Shown piece by piece: positions 38,221-47,774 of a stretch of DNA of 64,000 nucleotides. Numbering within the stretch: the first letter of the stretch is position 1; every line of letters begins with the position of its first letter. The notes below the pieces were generated by a model that was not told the DNA's origin, did not search any database, and worked only from the letters and a program-made list of their open reading frames with translations. The DNA is from Pseudobacillus wudalianchiensis (GTDB taxonomy: Bacteria; Bacillota; Bacilli; Bacillales; Domibacillaceae), in assembly GCF_001685015.1 (NCBI RefSeq), contig NZ_MAYT01000001.1, positions 655,087 to 719,086 on the forward strand, given 5' to 3'. A program made the translations under genes and the position numbers.

Positions 38221-39129
38221 ATGCCGAATTTTAATATAGAAAAAGAAGAAAAGAGGTATACATTCTTGCAAGACTCATTTACTTTTTTACAAGATAATCG
38301 GAAATTATCTTATGTAAGCTATGGAGAGACAAATGAAAATACAGTTATCTTCTTTCATGGATTTGGTTCATCGGTTAGTTCCATTCATCCCGATACAACA
38401 ATATTAGATAAATATAATGTTCGATTTTTTGCCGTTAATCGTCCAGGGTATGGAAACTCAGATTTGATGCTGAAATATACTATGGAAGACTATGCCGATT
38501 TTATAAACAATTTTCTCATTGCGAAAGGAATTCAAAAGGTTTCGATTATTGGTTGGTCAGCTGGCGGATTATATAGCCAGGTTTTCGCTGATAAATATTC
38601 CGAAAAAGTCACGTCCCTTAATTTAGTTAGTAGTGCAATACCTCTAAATAGTAAGGAAACTAAAAAGATTCTGCCTTCAAATTGGAAAATGATTTCTAAT
38701 ATGAATAGATACCTCCCTATCATGACAAAGATTTATTTTAAAAATCTAAGTAAGAAATTATCCAATAATTTAGATGGTACAATACAGGAATCTATACAAC
38801 AAATGGTTGAAAGCGATCAGAAAGTGGTAAATGACCTGCTAATGCGGACAGTAATAATGAAAGGAACAGTGGAAGCATATAGTAATGAGGGTCTCGGGGT
38901 TTATTACGATGCTCTTGCATTATGTAAAGCAGCAAAGTGTACAAGCAACCCTTTGCTTAATGCGAACGTTCATATTTGGCAAGGTGAAAAAGATACCATT
39001 TGGACTTTGGAGACTTCTAATTACCTTCGTGAGAAATACCCTAATTCCACCTATTCTTTTATTAAGAATGAAGGACACTTACTTTATTTATCTCATTGGG
39101 ATGAAATACTTAAAAAAACGTTAAGCTAA
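38221..39129 (+). CDS. Alpha/beta hydrolase
   Basis: A 302-residue alpha/beta hydrolase. HGFGS at 46-50 is the oxyanion region, the nucleophile Ser113 lies in G-W-S-A-G, a likely acid Asp is in GEKDTIW and the catalytic His in EGHLLYLS near 285. There is no signal peptide. AAGGA lies about 11 bases before the ATG. It is more AT-rich than neighbours and sits between inverted and direct repeats, suggesting acquisition. The substrate cannot be predicted. Confidence 0.88.
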   Translation: MPNFNIEKEEKRYTFLQDSFTFLQDNRKLSYVSYGETNENTVIFFHGFGSSVSSIHPDTTILDKYNVRFFAVNRPGYGNSDLMLKYTMEDYADFINNFLIAKGIQKVSIIGWSAGGLYSQVFADKYSEKVTSLNLVSSAIPLNSKETKKILPSNWKMISNMNRYLPIMTKIYFKNLSKKLSNNLDGTIQESIQQMVESDQKVVNDLLMRTVIMKGTVEAYSNEGLGVYYDALALCKAAKCTSNPLLNANVHIWQGEKDTIWTLETSNYLREKYPNSTYSFIKNEGHLLYLSHWDEILKKTLS

Positions 39130-39417
39130 CAAGTGAGTTTTAACGGTTAAGCTGAAAACTATGGTACATATTGATTAGATTGGGAAAATTCTATTTAAAC
39201 GAGCAGCCTTCATTTAGGATTGGATTATCTCTTTAAAAAACATAGTCATTGTGGTCGATAACAATTGTACATCCGGTTTACAATTTATGATTATATACAC
39301 GGGGATAAATAAAAAATTTATAGCTAAGGCTTTATGCCTCTTTTATATTGAAAGAAGGAATTGTACTTGTGCTAACAAGTAGTGTTAGATAAAGCAGGTA
39401 CGTACCACATTGAAGTC

Positions 39418-39457
39418 AAAAAACTTGCGGTTTGAAAAATTCACTCAAGTTTTTTTA
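39418..39457 (+). terminator. Terminator-like hairpin downstream of the hydrolase
   Basis: AAAAAACTTG (39418-39427) pairs with CAAGTTTTTT (39446-39455) across an 18-base loop. It is about 290 bases after the hydrolase stop. The stretch 39130-39417 has no gene I can support; a GGTACGTACC palindrome lies at 39397-39406. Confidence 0.45.
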
Positions 39458-39667
39458 GGTGCTATATACACTGTTTTTTATATTGCTAATTTGTATGTTA
39501 TTTAACTAGTGACTTTGAATTTTTTTCATTTAAAGGAACTACTTACTGTTAAAACGGATAGTGTTTTTACAGTTAATTGGACGGAAAACGACCGGCCGCA
39601 GCGAAAATCAATAGCCGATTGTAACAAAGCCGAAAAATTTGAAACCGACCACGTTAACAGGCATTTC

Positions 39668-39697
39668 TTGTACTTTTTGATGAAACATAGGTATAAT
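39668..39697 (+). promoter_or_regulatory. Promoter of asnS
   Basis: TTGTAC at 39668-39673, 18-base spacer and TATAAT at 39692-39697, giving a leader of about 40 bases. This is too short for a T-box. The stretch 39554-39667 shows no supported gene. Confidence 0.6.
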
Positions 39698-39745
39698 ATG
39701 AAGCGAATGGGTTAGAATTGCCAAATATGTTGGAGGGAATCTTAC

Positions 39746-41038
39746 ATGAAAATAACGATAGCGGAAGTAAGCCAATTCGTTGGACAAGAAGTAACGATTG
39801 GCGCTTGGCTGGCAAATAAACGTTCTAGTGGAAAAATTGCTTTTTTACAGCTTCGTGATGGAACAGGCTTTATCCAAGGCGTTGTTGTCAAAAGTGAAGC
39901 AGGAGAAGAACTCTTTAAAACAGCAAAAGCTCTGACGCAGGAATCTTCTCTATATGTTACAGGGATCGTCCAGGAAGACAACCGTTCGCCTTTTGGCTTT
40001 GAGTTAAATGTAACGGGTCTAGAAGTGATTGCTGAAGCTGTTGATTACCCAATCACACCAAAAGAGCACGGAACCGAATTTTTGATGGATCATCGTCATT
40101 TATGGCTGCGCTCTCGACGCCAGCATGCGGTTATGAAAATCCGCAATGAAATTATCCGGTCAACATACGAGTTTTTTAACGAGCGGGGATTTGTAAAAGT
40201 CGATCCGCCGATTTTAACCGGCAGCGCACCAGAAGGAACGTCCGAATTGTTCCATACTCAATATTTTGATGAAGACGCTTATCTTTCGCAAAGCGGGCAG
40301 CTTTATATGGAAGCGGCAGCGATGGCGCTTGGAAAAGTATTCTCCTTTGGACCGACCTTCCGTGCTGAAAAATCAAAAACCCGCCGTCATCTTATTGAAT
40401 TTTGGATGATCGAGCCGGAGATGGCCTTTTACAACTTTGAAGATAATCTAAAGGTACAGGAAGAATATGTAGCCCACATTGTCCAGTCTGTTCTTAAGAA
40501 TTGTCGTTTAGAGCTCGAACGGCTTGGCCGGGATACTTCGAAGCTAGAGCAGATTAAAGCGCCATTCCCGCGTATTACATATGATGAAGCGATCGAGTTT
40601 TTACACAAAAAAGGCTTTAACGATATTCAATGGGGGGACGACTTTGGTGCTCCTCATGAAACGGCGATTGCCGAAAGCTATGACAAGCCTGTATTTATTA
40701 CGCATTATCCTACTTCTCTCAAGCCATTTTACATGCAGCCAGATTTAAATCGCGAAGAAGTCGTATTATGTGCGGATTTAATTGCGCCAGAAGGCTATGG
40801 AGAAATTATTGGCGGTTCGGAACGGATCCATGATCTAGATTTGTTAAGCGAGCGGATTAAGGAGCATGAACTTGATCCTGAAGCTTATAAGTGGTATCTT
40901 GAACTCCGGAAATACGGCTCCGTTCCTCATTCAGGCTTCGGTCTTGGTCTTGAGCGGACAGTTGCTTGGATTAGCGGCGTTGAACATGTTCGGGAAACAA
41001 TTCCTTTCCCGCGTTTATTAAACCGTCTCTATCCGTAA
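39746..41038 (+). CDS. asnS: Asparaginyl-tRNA synthetase
   Basis: Class IIb synthetase charging tRNA-Asn. The 430-residue protein has an N-terminal OB-fold anticodon domain (about 1-100), class II motif 2 in [21 protein letters not shown] and motif 3 in [12 protein letters not shown] near 410. TGGAGGG precedes the ATG. It is followed by dnaD in the same orientation, as in B. subtilis. Confidence 0.96.
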   Translation: MKITIAEVSQFVGQEVTIGAWLANKRSSGKIAFLQLRDGTGFIQGVVVKSEAGEELFKTAKALTQESSLYVTGIVQEDNRSPFGFELNVTGLEVIAEAVDYPITPKEHGTEFLMDHRHLWLRSRRQHAVMKIRNEIIRSTYEFFNERGFVKVDPPILTGSAPEGTSELFHTQYFDEDAYLSQSGQLYMEAAAMALGKVFSFGPTFRAEKSKTRRHLIEFWMIEPEMAFYNFEDNLKVQEEYVAHIVQSVLKNCRLELERLGRDTSKLEQIKAPFPRITYDEAIEFLHKKGFNDIQWGDDFGAPHETAIAESYDKPVFITHYPTSLKPFYMQPDLNREEVVLCADLIAPEGYGEIIGGSERIHDLDLLSERIKEHELDPEAYKWYLELRKYGSVPHSGFGLGLERTVAWISGVEHVRETIPFPRLLNRLYP

Positions 41039-41242
41039 TGGTCATGAGGTCATCTTGCCAGCAAACAATGAACCCGTTTTGCCATTAATATTTCTTGGCT
41101 TGACGGACGAGTTCTAAAAGCAGGCGAGGCGGCCTTTTCTTTATTTTTCATCTGCTAGTAAAAAGACAAATCACAATTTCTCATTTGTCAATTCTCAATT
41201 TTATAATTTCCCCATGATATACTTAATTGTGAGGTGTCTGCA

Positions 41243-41932
41243 ATGGAACAAAAAGAATTATTAATGCGTTGGATGAACGAAGGAATGGTTAGTATTCCCC
41301 AGGTTTTGCTTACCTACTATAAAAAATTAAAGCTTAATGAAACAGAGCTTGTTTTATTACTGCAAATTTTTTCTTACAAACAAAAGGGCCGGCATTTTCC
41401 GACATTTGAGGAACTAGCGGATCGGATGACCATCTCTGCCGGTGAATGTTCCCTCTTAGTAAAAAAACTTGTACAACATCAAATACTGGCAATTGAACAA
41501 GGAGATACGCTAGGCTTTGAAAGTTATTCGTTAACCCCGCTTTGGAAGAAGCTTGCTGATTTTATGCTGCAGCAGTCAAGACAATCTGCGCTGCATCAAG
41601 CGATGAGCGAAGAGCAGGATTTATACACATGTTTTGAAAAAGAGTTTGGCCGGCCGCTTTCTCCACTCGAATGCGAAACACTGGCGATTTGGATTGATCA
41701 GGATCATCATGATGCGGTTATTATTAAAGCAGCTTTAAGAGAAGCGGTCATTTCAGGAAAGATGAATTTTCGCTATATTGACCGGATTCTTTTTGAATGG
41801 AAAAAGCAGGGGATTGAAACGCTAGAGCAGGCAAGAGAGTATGGCCAGCGTTTTAGGAAGAATCAATTACCCGTGGATCAAGTGCAGCGATCGAAGAAAG
41901 CTGTTCCATTCTACAACTGGCTTGAGCAGTAA
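41243..41932 (+). CDS. dnaD: DNA replication initiation protein DnaD
   Basis: Primosomal protein that works with DnaB and DnaI to load the replicative helicase at oriC and stalled forks. The 229-residue protein has an N-terminal winged-helix domain (about 1-115) and a C-terminal DnaB/DnaD domain (about 125-200) with the YIDRILFEWKKQGI motif. ATG at 41243 is set by GAGGTG at 41231-41236. It is followed 15 bases later by nth. Confidence 0.95.
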   Translation: MEQKELLMRWMNEGMVSIPQVLLTYYKKLKLNETELVLLLQIFSYKQKGRHFPTFEELADRMTISAGECSLLVKKLVQHQILAIEQGDTLGFESYSLTPLWKKLADFMLQQSRQSALHQAMSEEQDLYTCFEKEFGRPLSPLECETLAIWIDQDHHDAVIIKAALREAVISGKMNFRYIDRILFEWKKQGIETLEQAREYGQRFRKNQLPVDQVQRSKKAVPFYNWLEQ

Positions 41933-41947
41933 AAGGAGAGAAAAGGT

Positions 41948-42601
41948 ATGCTGAATAAAACGCAAATACGATATTGTCTAGATACGATCGCTGACATGTA
42001 CCCCGATGCTCATTGCGAATTGATTCATGACAATCCCTTTGAGTTAGTGATTGCTGTCCTGTTATCTGCTCAATGCACGGATGCTCTAGTGAATAAAGTG
42101 ACGAAAGATTTGTTTAAAAAGTATAAAACGCCGGAAGATTATTTAGCTGTTCCGCTGGAGGAACTTCAAGAGGACATTCGTTCGATTGGCTTGTTTCGCA
42201 ATAAGGCAAAAAATATTCAAAAGTTATGCCGTATGTTAATTGAAGAGATGAATGGCGAGGTGCCCAGAACACAGGATGAACTAGTGAAGCTTCCGGGTGT
42301 GGGCAGGAAGACAGCTAATGTCGTAGCTTCTGTTGCTTTCGGCGTGCCTGCTATTGCTGTTGATACGCACGTAGAGAGAGTCAGCAAACGGCTCGGTTTT
42401 TGCCGCTGGAAAGACTCTGTAACAGAAGTGGAAGAAACGCTGATGCGAAAAATCCCAAAAGAAGAATGGTCTGTTACGCATCATCGGCTCATTTTTTTCG
42501 GACGCTATCATTGTAAAGCCCAATCTCCTCAATGTGAAATTTGTCCGCTGCTTGACTTATGCCGAGAAGGTCAAAAACGGATGAAGAAGCGAACGGGATG
42601 A
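41948..42601 (+). CDS. nth: Endonuclease III
   Basis: DNA glycosylase and AP lyase removing oxidised pyrimidines. The 217-residue protein has the helix-hairpin-helix LPGVGRKT at 115-122 with catalytic Lys121, Asp139 and the [4Fe-4S] ligands Cys189, 196, 199 and 205 in the C-x6-C-x2-C-x5-C pattern. It lies between dnaD and ypoC, the latter overlapping its stop by four bases. Confidence 0.97.
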   Translation: MLNKTQIRYCLDTIADMYPDAHCELIHDNPFELVIAVLLSAQCTDALVNKVTKDLFKKYKTPEDYLAVPLEELQEDIRSIGLFRNKAKNIQKLCRMLIEEMNGEVPRTQDELVKLPGVGRKTANVVASVAFGVPAIAVDTHVERVSKRLGFCRWKDSVTEVEETLMRKIPKEEWSVTHHRLIFFGRYHCKAQSPQCEICPLLDLCREGQKRMKKRTG

Positions 42602-43092
42602 GAAAGCAGATTGTAAAGGTTTCAGAACAATTGAAACACCCCTTGTTCTTTTCTGCAGAAGAATTCGTGGAATTGCCAGGGGGGCATTCGCTGTCTGCGC
42701 CTCCTTTTTTTATTTATGAATTATCGGAGAGGGAACGGCCTTGGATAGAGGAAAAGCAGGGCTTGCCTTTCGTGGAAAGAGAATGGTCCCAGCTCCAATC
42801 TCAGCTTGAAGAAAAGTTTCAACAGCGGGATAAGAAGATTCAGCTAGAAATGAAAGCGGCCATTGCCTTATTTTTAATGAAGCTATTTTGGAGCAACGGC
42901 CAGCCAGTACAATTGAACAACTGGAAACAGAACGTGAAGAAACTTGATATCAAGCCGGTAAATGTCGAAGAGCGGCTTGAATTTATTTTTAATCGCCCTT
43001 ACTCGTATCATTCTTATAGACAAGTATTTGAACTTATGAGTGAACAGGAAAAACAGGTAGCGAAGTATTCAATACTGAGACAGAAAAAATAA
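42598..43092 (+). CDS. ypoC: YpoC family protein
   Basis: A 164-residue soluble protein of the YpoC family, found after nth in B. subtilis. Start is the ATG overlapping the nth TGA stop (ATGA), so translation is coupled. A central helical stretch of about 85-150 is visible; no catalytic motif is recognised. Function unknown. Its stop lies inside the terminator stem shared with ponA. Confidence 0.85.
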   Translation: MRKQIVKVSEQLKHPLFFSAEEFVELPGGHSLSAPPFFIYELSERERPWIEEKQGLPFVEREWSQLQSQLEEKFQQRDKKIQLEMKAAIALFLMKLFWSNGQPVQLNNWKQNVKKLDIKPVNVEERLEFIFNRPYSYHSYRQVFELMSEQEKQVAKYSILRQKK

Positions 43093-43119
43093 AAGGATGG
43101 CCTTGTGCCATCCTTTTTT
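43091..43119. terminator. Bidirectional terminator between ypoC and ponA
   Basis: A perfect 11-bp stem (43091-43101 with 43107-43117), A-rich on the left and T-rich on the right, able to stop transcription from both convergent operons. Confidence 0.9.
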
Positions 43120-43124
43120 GATTA

Positions 43125-45989
43125 TTATTCATCTGTACTTTGTGTTTGGGCACCCGCAGGAGGAGTAGGAGTGCCTTGTTGTGTATTGCCGCCAGAAGCA
43201 GGAGGTGTTCCTGTTCCTCCACCCGGAGGAGTAACAGGCGGTTTACTTGTATTGCCGCCTGTGCTTCCACCGTTGCCGCCGGTATTGCCGCCGTTACTGC
43301 CGCCGCCATTGTTGCCACCGGTATTGCCGCCGTTACCGCCACCATTGTTGCCGCCAGTATTGCCGCCGTTACCGCCGCCATTGTTGCCACCGGTATTACC
43401 GCCATTACCGCCGCCATTGTTGCCACCGGTATTGCCGCCGTTGTTACCGCCATTGTTGCCACCAGTATTACCGCCATTGCCGTTGTCATTACCATTGCCA
43501 TTATCGTTGTCATTGTCGCCTGGGGTTGATTGATCATCATCAGGCTGTGTTGCCGGTGGATTATCCTCGTCACTATTTGCCGGAGGCTCTTCACCTGTCG
43601 GCACAGTGATAGATGTTGAGGCCGTATCCACTGTTTGACCATCCACGGTTGCTGTTACGGTATAGCTGTATGAATTTCCTGGCTGGGCATTGCCGAAGAC
43701 GGCGGATGTGCCGCTAGTCGATTGAGATTCACCAGTTGAGGAAGAAACAGCAAAGCTTGGTGTTCCCTTTCCTCCAAACGACCAGGATACTTTTATGCTT
43801 TGAGAGGATGTGTCATAAGAAGCAGTAAGGTTCTCAATTTTTCCTTCTTTTTCTTTTTCTTTATCCTCGTCGTCTTTCTTGTCTTTAAAGTCATTAAATA
43901 CTTTCTTAGGCTCTTCCCCTTTAATGAATAGTTCATACACTTTTTCGCTGTCAGGAGTACCTGCTCCTGCAATTTCAGCTGGGTTTGATCCTTTTTTAAT
44001 TGGAAGCTCGACTACGCTATTTGGTTTTTTAAAGTTCTTCGTTTCTTTATCGGATGATACTTCTTCCATCAAGTGTTTAAACAATTGCTTGGAAATGTTT
44101 TGGCTATCTTTTGATAAATATTCTTTTTTACTTTCATATCCTGTCCAGATGGCTGCTGTGTAGTTTGATGTATAACCAACAAACCAAGAATCTGGTGCAG
44201 CTGAAGAAGGAATATTCCATTCTCGCTTCTCTTTTTCTGTGTAGTTCGTTGTTCCGGTTTTCCCTGCTAAAGGAAGGCCAGGAATGTTCGCTCGGCGGCC
44301 TGTTCCTTCTTTCACTACGTCCTTTAGCATGTCGGTAATCATATAAGCCGTGTAATCATTCATAGCTTTCTTCGGCTTAATCGGGTTTCTTACTTCTGTA
44401 TCACCGTCAGCGAGGACGATTTTCTTTACTGTATGGGGCTTAATATAAGTGCCTCCGTTACCAAAAGCTGCATAAGCACCAGATAAATCAAGCGGAGAAA
44501 TGCCGCTCATGGCTCCGATAGAGTTAGATTCATTTTCTGATTGACTCTTGGCAAGCTGGATTCCTACGTTATTTAAGAATTCATTAGCTTTTTCATGGCC
44601 GACCTTTTTATAGGTTTGCAAAGCAGGAATATTACGAGAATAGGTAAGAGCTGTTCTCATTGACAAAGGGCCCATATAAGATCCGCCAGCGTTTCGAATC
44701 GGTGTTCCGTTTGAATAAGTATCAGGCCGGTCATCGAGCTGTTGGTACGTTGACCACTTTAAATACTCAATAGCTGGTCCATAATCGATGAGCGGCTTAA
44801 TAACTGATCCAGGCTGACGTTGCTTTAAATCTACCGCATAGTTAAAGCCACGCTCGACCTTTTGATTTCGTCCGCCGCCAATGGCTCGGACTTCTCCGGT
44901 TTTCGTATCGATTAAAGAGATTCCTGCCTGGAATTTTTCGCTTGGATAATTGATGATTTCTTCTGTATCCAAGAGTTTTTCCATATAAGTTTGTGCTTTT
45001 GGATCAAGGGTTGTGTAAATTTTTAACCCGTCAGAGTAAGGGTTGTATCCGCCCATTTTTTGGACTTCTTCCACTACCATATCAATATAGGCGTTGAACT
45101 TTTTTGCAGGACCAGTGTCTGGCTTCTGCTCAGCGAGCTGGTCGGCTACAGATGTTTGTTTTGCTTTCTCCATATCAGAGGTGGAGATTTTATGGTGCTG
45201 CTCCATTAAAGACAGCACAACATTCCGGCGCTTTTCTGCTCGGTCCGGATGTTTGAATGGATTGTAGTTATTCGGGCTTTGCGGCATGCCGGCAATCAAT
45301 GCTGCTTCAGGTAAAGTCAGCTCATCAAGTTCTTTTCCAAAATAATGATTGGCTGCTTCTTTAATGCCGAAAATGCGGTCTGACATAAAAACTTTATTCA
45401 CATACATTTCAAAGATTTCTTCTTTGGAGTATTCTTTATCAAGCTGATAAGCGAGCCATGCTTCCTGGGCTTTTCGCTTTATTGTTTTATCAGGAGACAA
45501 GAAGGACATTTTTACAACCTGTTGAGTAATCGTACTTGCTCCCTCTGAGCCAAAGCCATTTGTTACGTTTTTAATTGCGGCTCCTCCGATACGGATAATA
45601 TCGACACCGTGATGTTTAAAAAAGCGAGCATCTTCTGTCGCAAGGATCGCATCTCTTACTAAAGGTGGAATATCCTCGTATTTGACATAATCACGCTTTT
45701 GCGAACCGACAGATGTAACAAAATCGCCATTCATATCATAAATTTTGGATGAAATCGGGTCATGCAGCAGCCCTTCGTCAAGCTTCGGAGCGTCCTTTAC
45801 CATAAGTGCAAATGTACCAAGCCCGCCCGCAAGCATTAATAAGAATAAGGCGGCAAAAGTAAGAAATATTTTTTTAGCTAAAGATGATTTTTTCTTCTTT
45901 GGTTTTTTTGCAGCTGGCGCCGTGTTTTGGGGCGCACGTTTTTTTTGTTTCTTTCTTCTTTCTATACGTGAATTGTATTGATCAGACAT
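43125..45989 (-). CDS. ponA: Class A penicillin-binding protein 1A/1B
   Basis: Bifunctional peptidoglycan synthase. The 954-residue protein has a basic cytoplasmic tail, a transmembrane helix at about 40-63, a GT51 glycosyltransferase domain with catalytic Glu in ATED-ARFFKHHGVD (about 117-130), and a transpeptidase domain with SVIK (about 394), SRN (about 450) and KTGTT (about 579). A fibronectin-like domain at about 705-785 is followed by an acidic Asp/Asn stretch. Residues about 838-911 are a Gly/Asn-rich repeat, with a Pro/Thr end. It is in an operon after recU, as in B. subtilis. Confidence 0.96.
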   Translation of the reverse strand: MSDQYNSRIERRKKQKKRAPQNTAPAAKKPKKKKSSLAKKIFLTFAALFLLMLAGGLGTFALMVKDAPKLDEGLLHDPISSKIYDMNGDFVTSVGSQKRDYVKYEDIPPLVRDAILATEDARFFKHHGVDIIRIGGAAIKNVTNGFGSEGASTITQQVVKMSFLSPDKTIKRKAQEAWLAYQLDKEYSKEEIFEMYVNKVFMSDRIFGIKEAANHYFGKELDELTLPEAALIAGMPQSPNNYNPFKHPDRAEKRRNVVLSLMEQHHKISTSDMEKAKQTSVADQLAEQKPDTGPAKKFNAYIDMVVEEVQKMGGYNPYSDGLKIYTTLDPKAQTYMEKLLDTEEIINYPSEKFQAGISLIDTKTGEVRAIGGGRNQKVERGFNYAVDLKQRQPGSVIKPLIDYGPAIEYLKWSTYQQLDDRPDTYSNGTPIRNAGGSYMGPLSMRTALTYSRNIPALQTYKKVGHEKANEFLNNVGIQLAKSQSENESNSIGAMSGISPLDLSGAYAAFGNGGTYIKPHTVKKIVLADGDTEVRNPIKPKKAMNDYTAYMITDMLKDVVKEGTGRRANIPGLPLAGKTGTTNYTEKEKREWNIPSSAAPDSWFVGYTSNYTAAIWTGYESKKEYLSKDSQNISKQLFKHLMEEVSSDKETKNFKKPNSVVELPIKKGSNPAEIAGAGTPDSEKVYELFIKGEEPKKVFNDFKDKKDDEDKEKEKEGKIENLTASYDTSSQSIKVSWSFGGKGTPSFAVSSSTGESQSTSGTSAVFGNAQPGNSYSYTVTATVDGQTVDTASTSITVPTGEEPPANSDEDNPPATQPDDDQSTPGDNDNDNGNGNDNGNGGNTGGNNGGNNGGNTGGNNGGGNGGNTGGNNGGGNGGNTGGNNGGGNGGNTGGNNGGGSNGGNTGGNGGSTGGNTSKPPVTPPGGGTGTPPASGGNTQQGTPTPPAGAQTQSTDE
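43256..43475 (-). repeat. Coding minisatellite in the ponA 3' end
   Basis: About four tandem units of 36 bp encode the 12-residue repeat GGNTGGNNGGGN, flanked by shorter variants. On the + strand it reads as repeated CCG/CCA/TTG triplets and is much more GC-rich than its surroundings. It lies in the extracellular tail of PonA. Slippage could change its length between strains. Confidence 0.85.
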
Positions 45990-46043
45990 TTGTGCAATAT
46001 CCTCGCTTTCAATGGAAATAAAGAGTGTTAAGCTTCTGTTATT

Positions 46044-46649
46044 CTAAAAATATAGCTGATCGATGACAGATAAATAAGGGATACGGGGGTGAAGGCCTGT
46101 CTGAATCGAAAAGCCTGAGCTCTCAATTTCCGCTTTTGTAATCGATTTTCGGCCGCCGTTCTCCATTCTATCCCAATACTCGAACAAACGGCTCGCAGGA
46201 AGGTAAAATACTTCCCCGGTTGTGGTGAAACGAATAATAACAAAGCTGATGCCTTTCTGCTTTTCAACGTTTTTCATATGGGTAATTTGGTGACGATGAA
46301 AGTTTTTTAATGGAAAAGCTGTTGCGTTCTTCGTTTCTTTTGCTTCAAAGTCAACGTATTTCCCCCGGTACACGCCATTATAGTCAGTGGTGGAAGCTTG
46401 TTTAAAGTAGGCTTCCTTGATGACTGCTGCGCTCCTTCTAGGATAGTCCACCTGAACAATTTGTACAGGCGTCGGCTTTTTATGGATTACTGCTAATCCA
46501 CGCTCGAGATAGAAGGTATTCGTATCATTCAAATCCTCCTCAAGCGTCATTCCTCTGTTGCTGTAGCTATCCTGCAGAGGAGGCTGTCTAGTTGTCCTAG
46601 TTTTCGTATCCGTTACATATTTCTTTCCGTTCGGATATTTTATTGTCAT
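46044..46649 (-). CDS. recU: Holliday junction resolvase RecU
   Basis: Cuts Holliday junctions in recombinational repair and chromosome segregation in Firmicutes. The 201-residue protein starts [11 protein letters not shown] and has [10 protein letters not shown] and the nuclease core [21 protein letters not shown] with the acidic and Lys active-site residues. The ATG at 46649 has GAGGTG correctly spaced; an ATG three codons upstream is too close. It heads the recU-ponA operon, with a 54-base gap to ponA. Confidence 0.96.
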   Translation of the reverse strand: MTIKYPNGKKYVTDTKTRTTRQPPLQDSYSNRGMTLEEDLNDTNTFYLERGLAVIHKKPTPVQIVQVDYPRRSAAVIKEAYFKQASTTDYNGVYRGKYVDFEAKETKNATAFPLKNFHRHQITHMKNVEKQKGISFVIIRFTTTGEVFYLPASRLFEYWDRMENGGRKSITKAEIESSGFSIQTGLHPRIPYLSVIDQLYF

Positions 46650-46701
46650 TGCATACACCTCACAAGATAATACATATCATAACAGAAAAATTATTTACAG
46701 G

Positions 46702-46725
46702 GGAAAAAATAGAGTGATTTTTTCC
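46702..46725. other. Intergenic region between divergent recU and the small gene at 47041
   Basis: The 390 bases from 46650 to 47040 hold no gene I can support. GGAAAAAAT at 46702-46710 pairs perfectly with ATTTTTTCC at 46717-46725, a hairpin with a 6-base loop close to the likely recU promoter. AT-rich candidates for -10 elements exist on both strands but none is convincing. Confidence 0.4.
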
Positions 46726-47040
46726 TTTTTCCGTTCGGTATCCGAAGTGAGAGTTCTTACCCGGCAACCCTCTTGTACAGTTATGCAGCTAAACCATCTC
46801 ATATAACCCTTTTCGCGCTTCTTTATTATAACCTTTTCAGACGTGCTCTGCATTTTAAAGAATATGGTACCTTGAGAGAATAAAAGCTTTGTCGAATAAA
46901 ATGAATTTTTTTGACCCGCTGCTTCTTTCTTTGCCGAATAGAACCTAGTTTTGTCAGGCAGGAAGGAATTCATTGGGAGAAGAGAGAAAGAGGTGAGCAA
47001 GAGAAACAGCGGGGAAAAAATTTAAAAGGAGTGGGGAGAA

Positions 47041-47261
47041 TGACGAGAGAAGAAGTGCTTCGTACATTAAATGAGATTGAGGAAAAGGTAGAGCAAATTG
47101 AAAAAGTATTAAAGAAACGTGTGACCATTATGCACAAGGCTCACTATTCACGTCTTTGGAAAAAGAAAGAAATGGTCATGGCGCGCATGAATCAGCTTGA
47201 AGAAGGGGCAGATTTCTTATTGGCTGCTACTCCTTCCTATAGAATGGTCCAATCCTTTTAA
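47041..47261 (+). CDS. Small coiled-coil protein of unknown function
   Basis: A 73-residue, charged helical protein beginning MTREEVLRTLNEIEEKVEQIEKVL, with heptad-like spacing over the first 25 residues and a basic middle. ATG at 47041 follows AAAGGAGTGGGGAG, an unusually strong ribosome site. It occupies the place of the small yppC/yppD genes of B. subtilis, but I do not recognise a family. The upstream frame opening at 46911 has no ribosome site. Confidence 0.7.
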
Positions 47262-47361
47262 TGTATGAAACAGAAGTAAGAGCGGCCTCTTGAAGACTCT
47301 CATAAAAACTTATAAACTATATAGGTACGAAAGAATGATGGGGTGAAGAGGAGAGTAGGAT

Positions 47362-47712
47362 ATGAGCAGACTTCAAGAATTAACAGAGAGGCTAATAGAG
47401 ATCGTCACCCATGCCAATAACCGTTATCATATAGCGAGAGAGCAACAGAAAAAAGGAGATTTTTATAAAGAAGTAAAACCGTTTGCGGATGAAGCTCATC
47501 TGCAGTTAAAGGAATGGGAAAAAGAAATTAGGACTTGTTTACAGACGACACGTTTTAAATATATTCATGATCCCCAAGTGAAATCCGTCGTAGAAAATAT
47601 AGAGCTGATTTCAGTGCAGGCATTTTTTCCGGAAACGAGCTATACACGCTTTCGAAATTATGTAGAATCAACTCTCTTTGTTTTACAGCAGCTGTTAAAA
47701 GAATTAAGATAG
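47362..47712 (+). CDS. yppE: YppE-like protein, DUF1798
   Basis: A 116-residue all-helical cytoplasmic protein of the DUF1798/YppE family, a four-helix bundle in B. subtilis. Typical features are the FYKEVKPFADE segment near 34-44 and RFKYIHDPQV near 70. GAGGAGAG precedes the ATG. Function unknown; it keeps its place between recU and yppG. Confidence 0.85.
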   Translation: MSRLQELTERLIEIVTHANNRYHIAREQQKKGDFYKEVKPFADEAHLQLKEWEKEIRTCLQTTRFKYIHDPQVKSVVENIELISVQAFFPETSYTRFRNYVESTLFVLQQLLKELR

Positions 47713-47774
47713 CATTCACTTTTTTCCTCGAATCAACGTAAGATGTTATAACCAACATTGTGGGAGGGAAAAAG

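Larger units (their letters stand above)
37897..39546. mobile_element. Putative inserted element bounded by 12-bp inverted repeats and 7-bp direct repeats
   Basis: GTAAGTAGTTCC at 37897-37908 is the exact reverse complement of GGAACTACTTAC at 39535-39546. Directly outside them TGTTAAA occurs at 37890-37896 and again at 39547-39553, as expected for a target duplication. The 1.65 kb between is AT-rich and holds the alpha/beta hydrolase gene plus non-coding flanks (37909-38220 and 39130-39534) with several short inverted repeats. No transposase or remnant of one was recognised, so it would be a non-autonomous or cargo-carrying element. Confidence 0.5.

Noticed and set aside
39509..39715. 68-codon forward frame before asnS
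   Set aside because: No ribosome site, low-complexity start, and it crosses the right end of the inverted-repeat segment.
39554..39745. T-box leader for asnS
   Set aside because: The predicted promoter leaves only about 40 bases of leader, with no specifier loop or T-box sequence.
43270..43450. 36-bp regular repeats that look like a CRISPR array
   Set aside because: There are no unique spacers, units abut one another, and the reverse strand is an open coding frame in PonA.
43105..43609. Three overlapping forward-strand frames rich in Pro, Ala, Arg or His opposite ponA
   Set aside because: They are mirror images of the Gly/Asn repeat of PonA; no ribosome site and composition set entirely by the repeat.
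46911..47040. N-terminal extension of the small gene at 47041
   Set aside because: No ribosome site at 46911, while AAAGGAGTGGGGAG sits immediately before the ATG at 47041.
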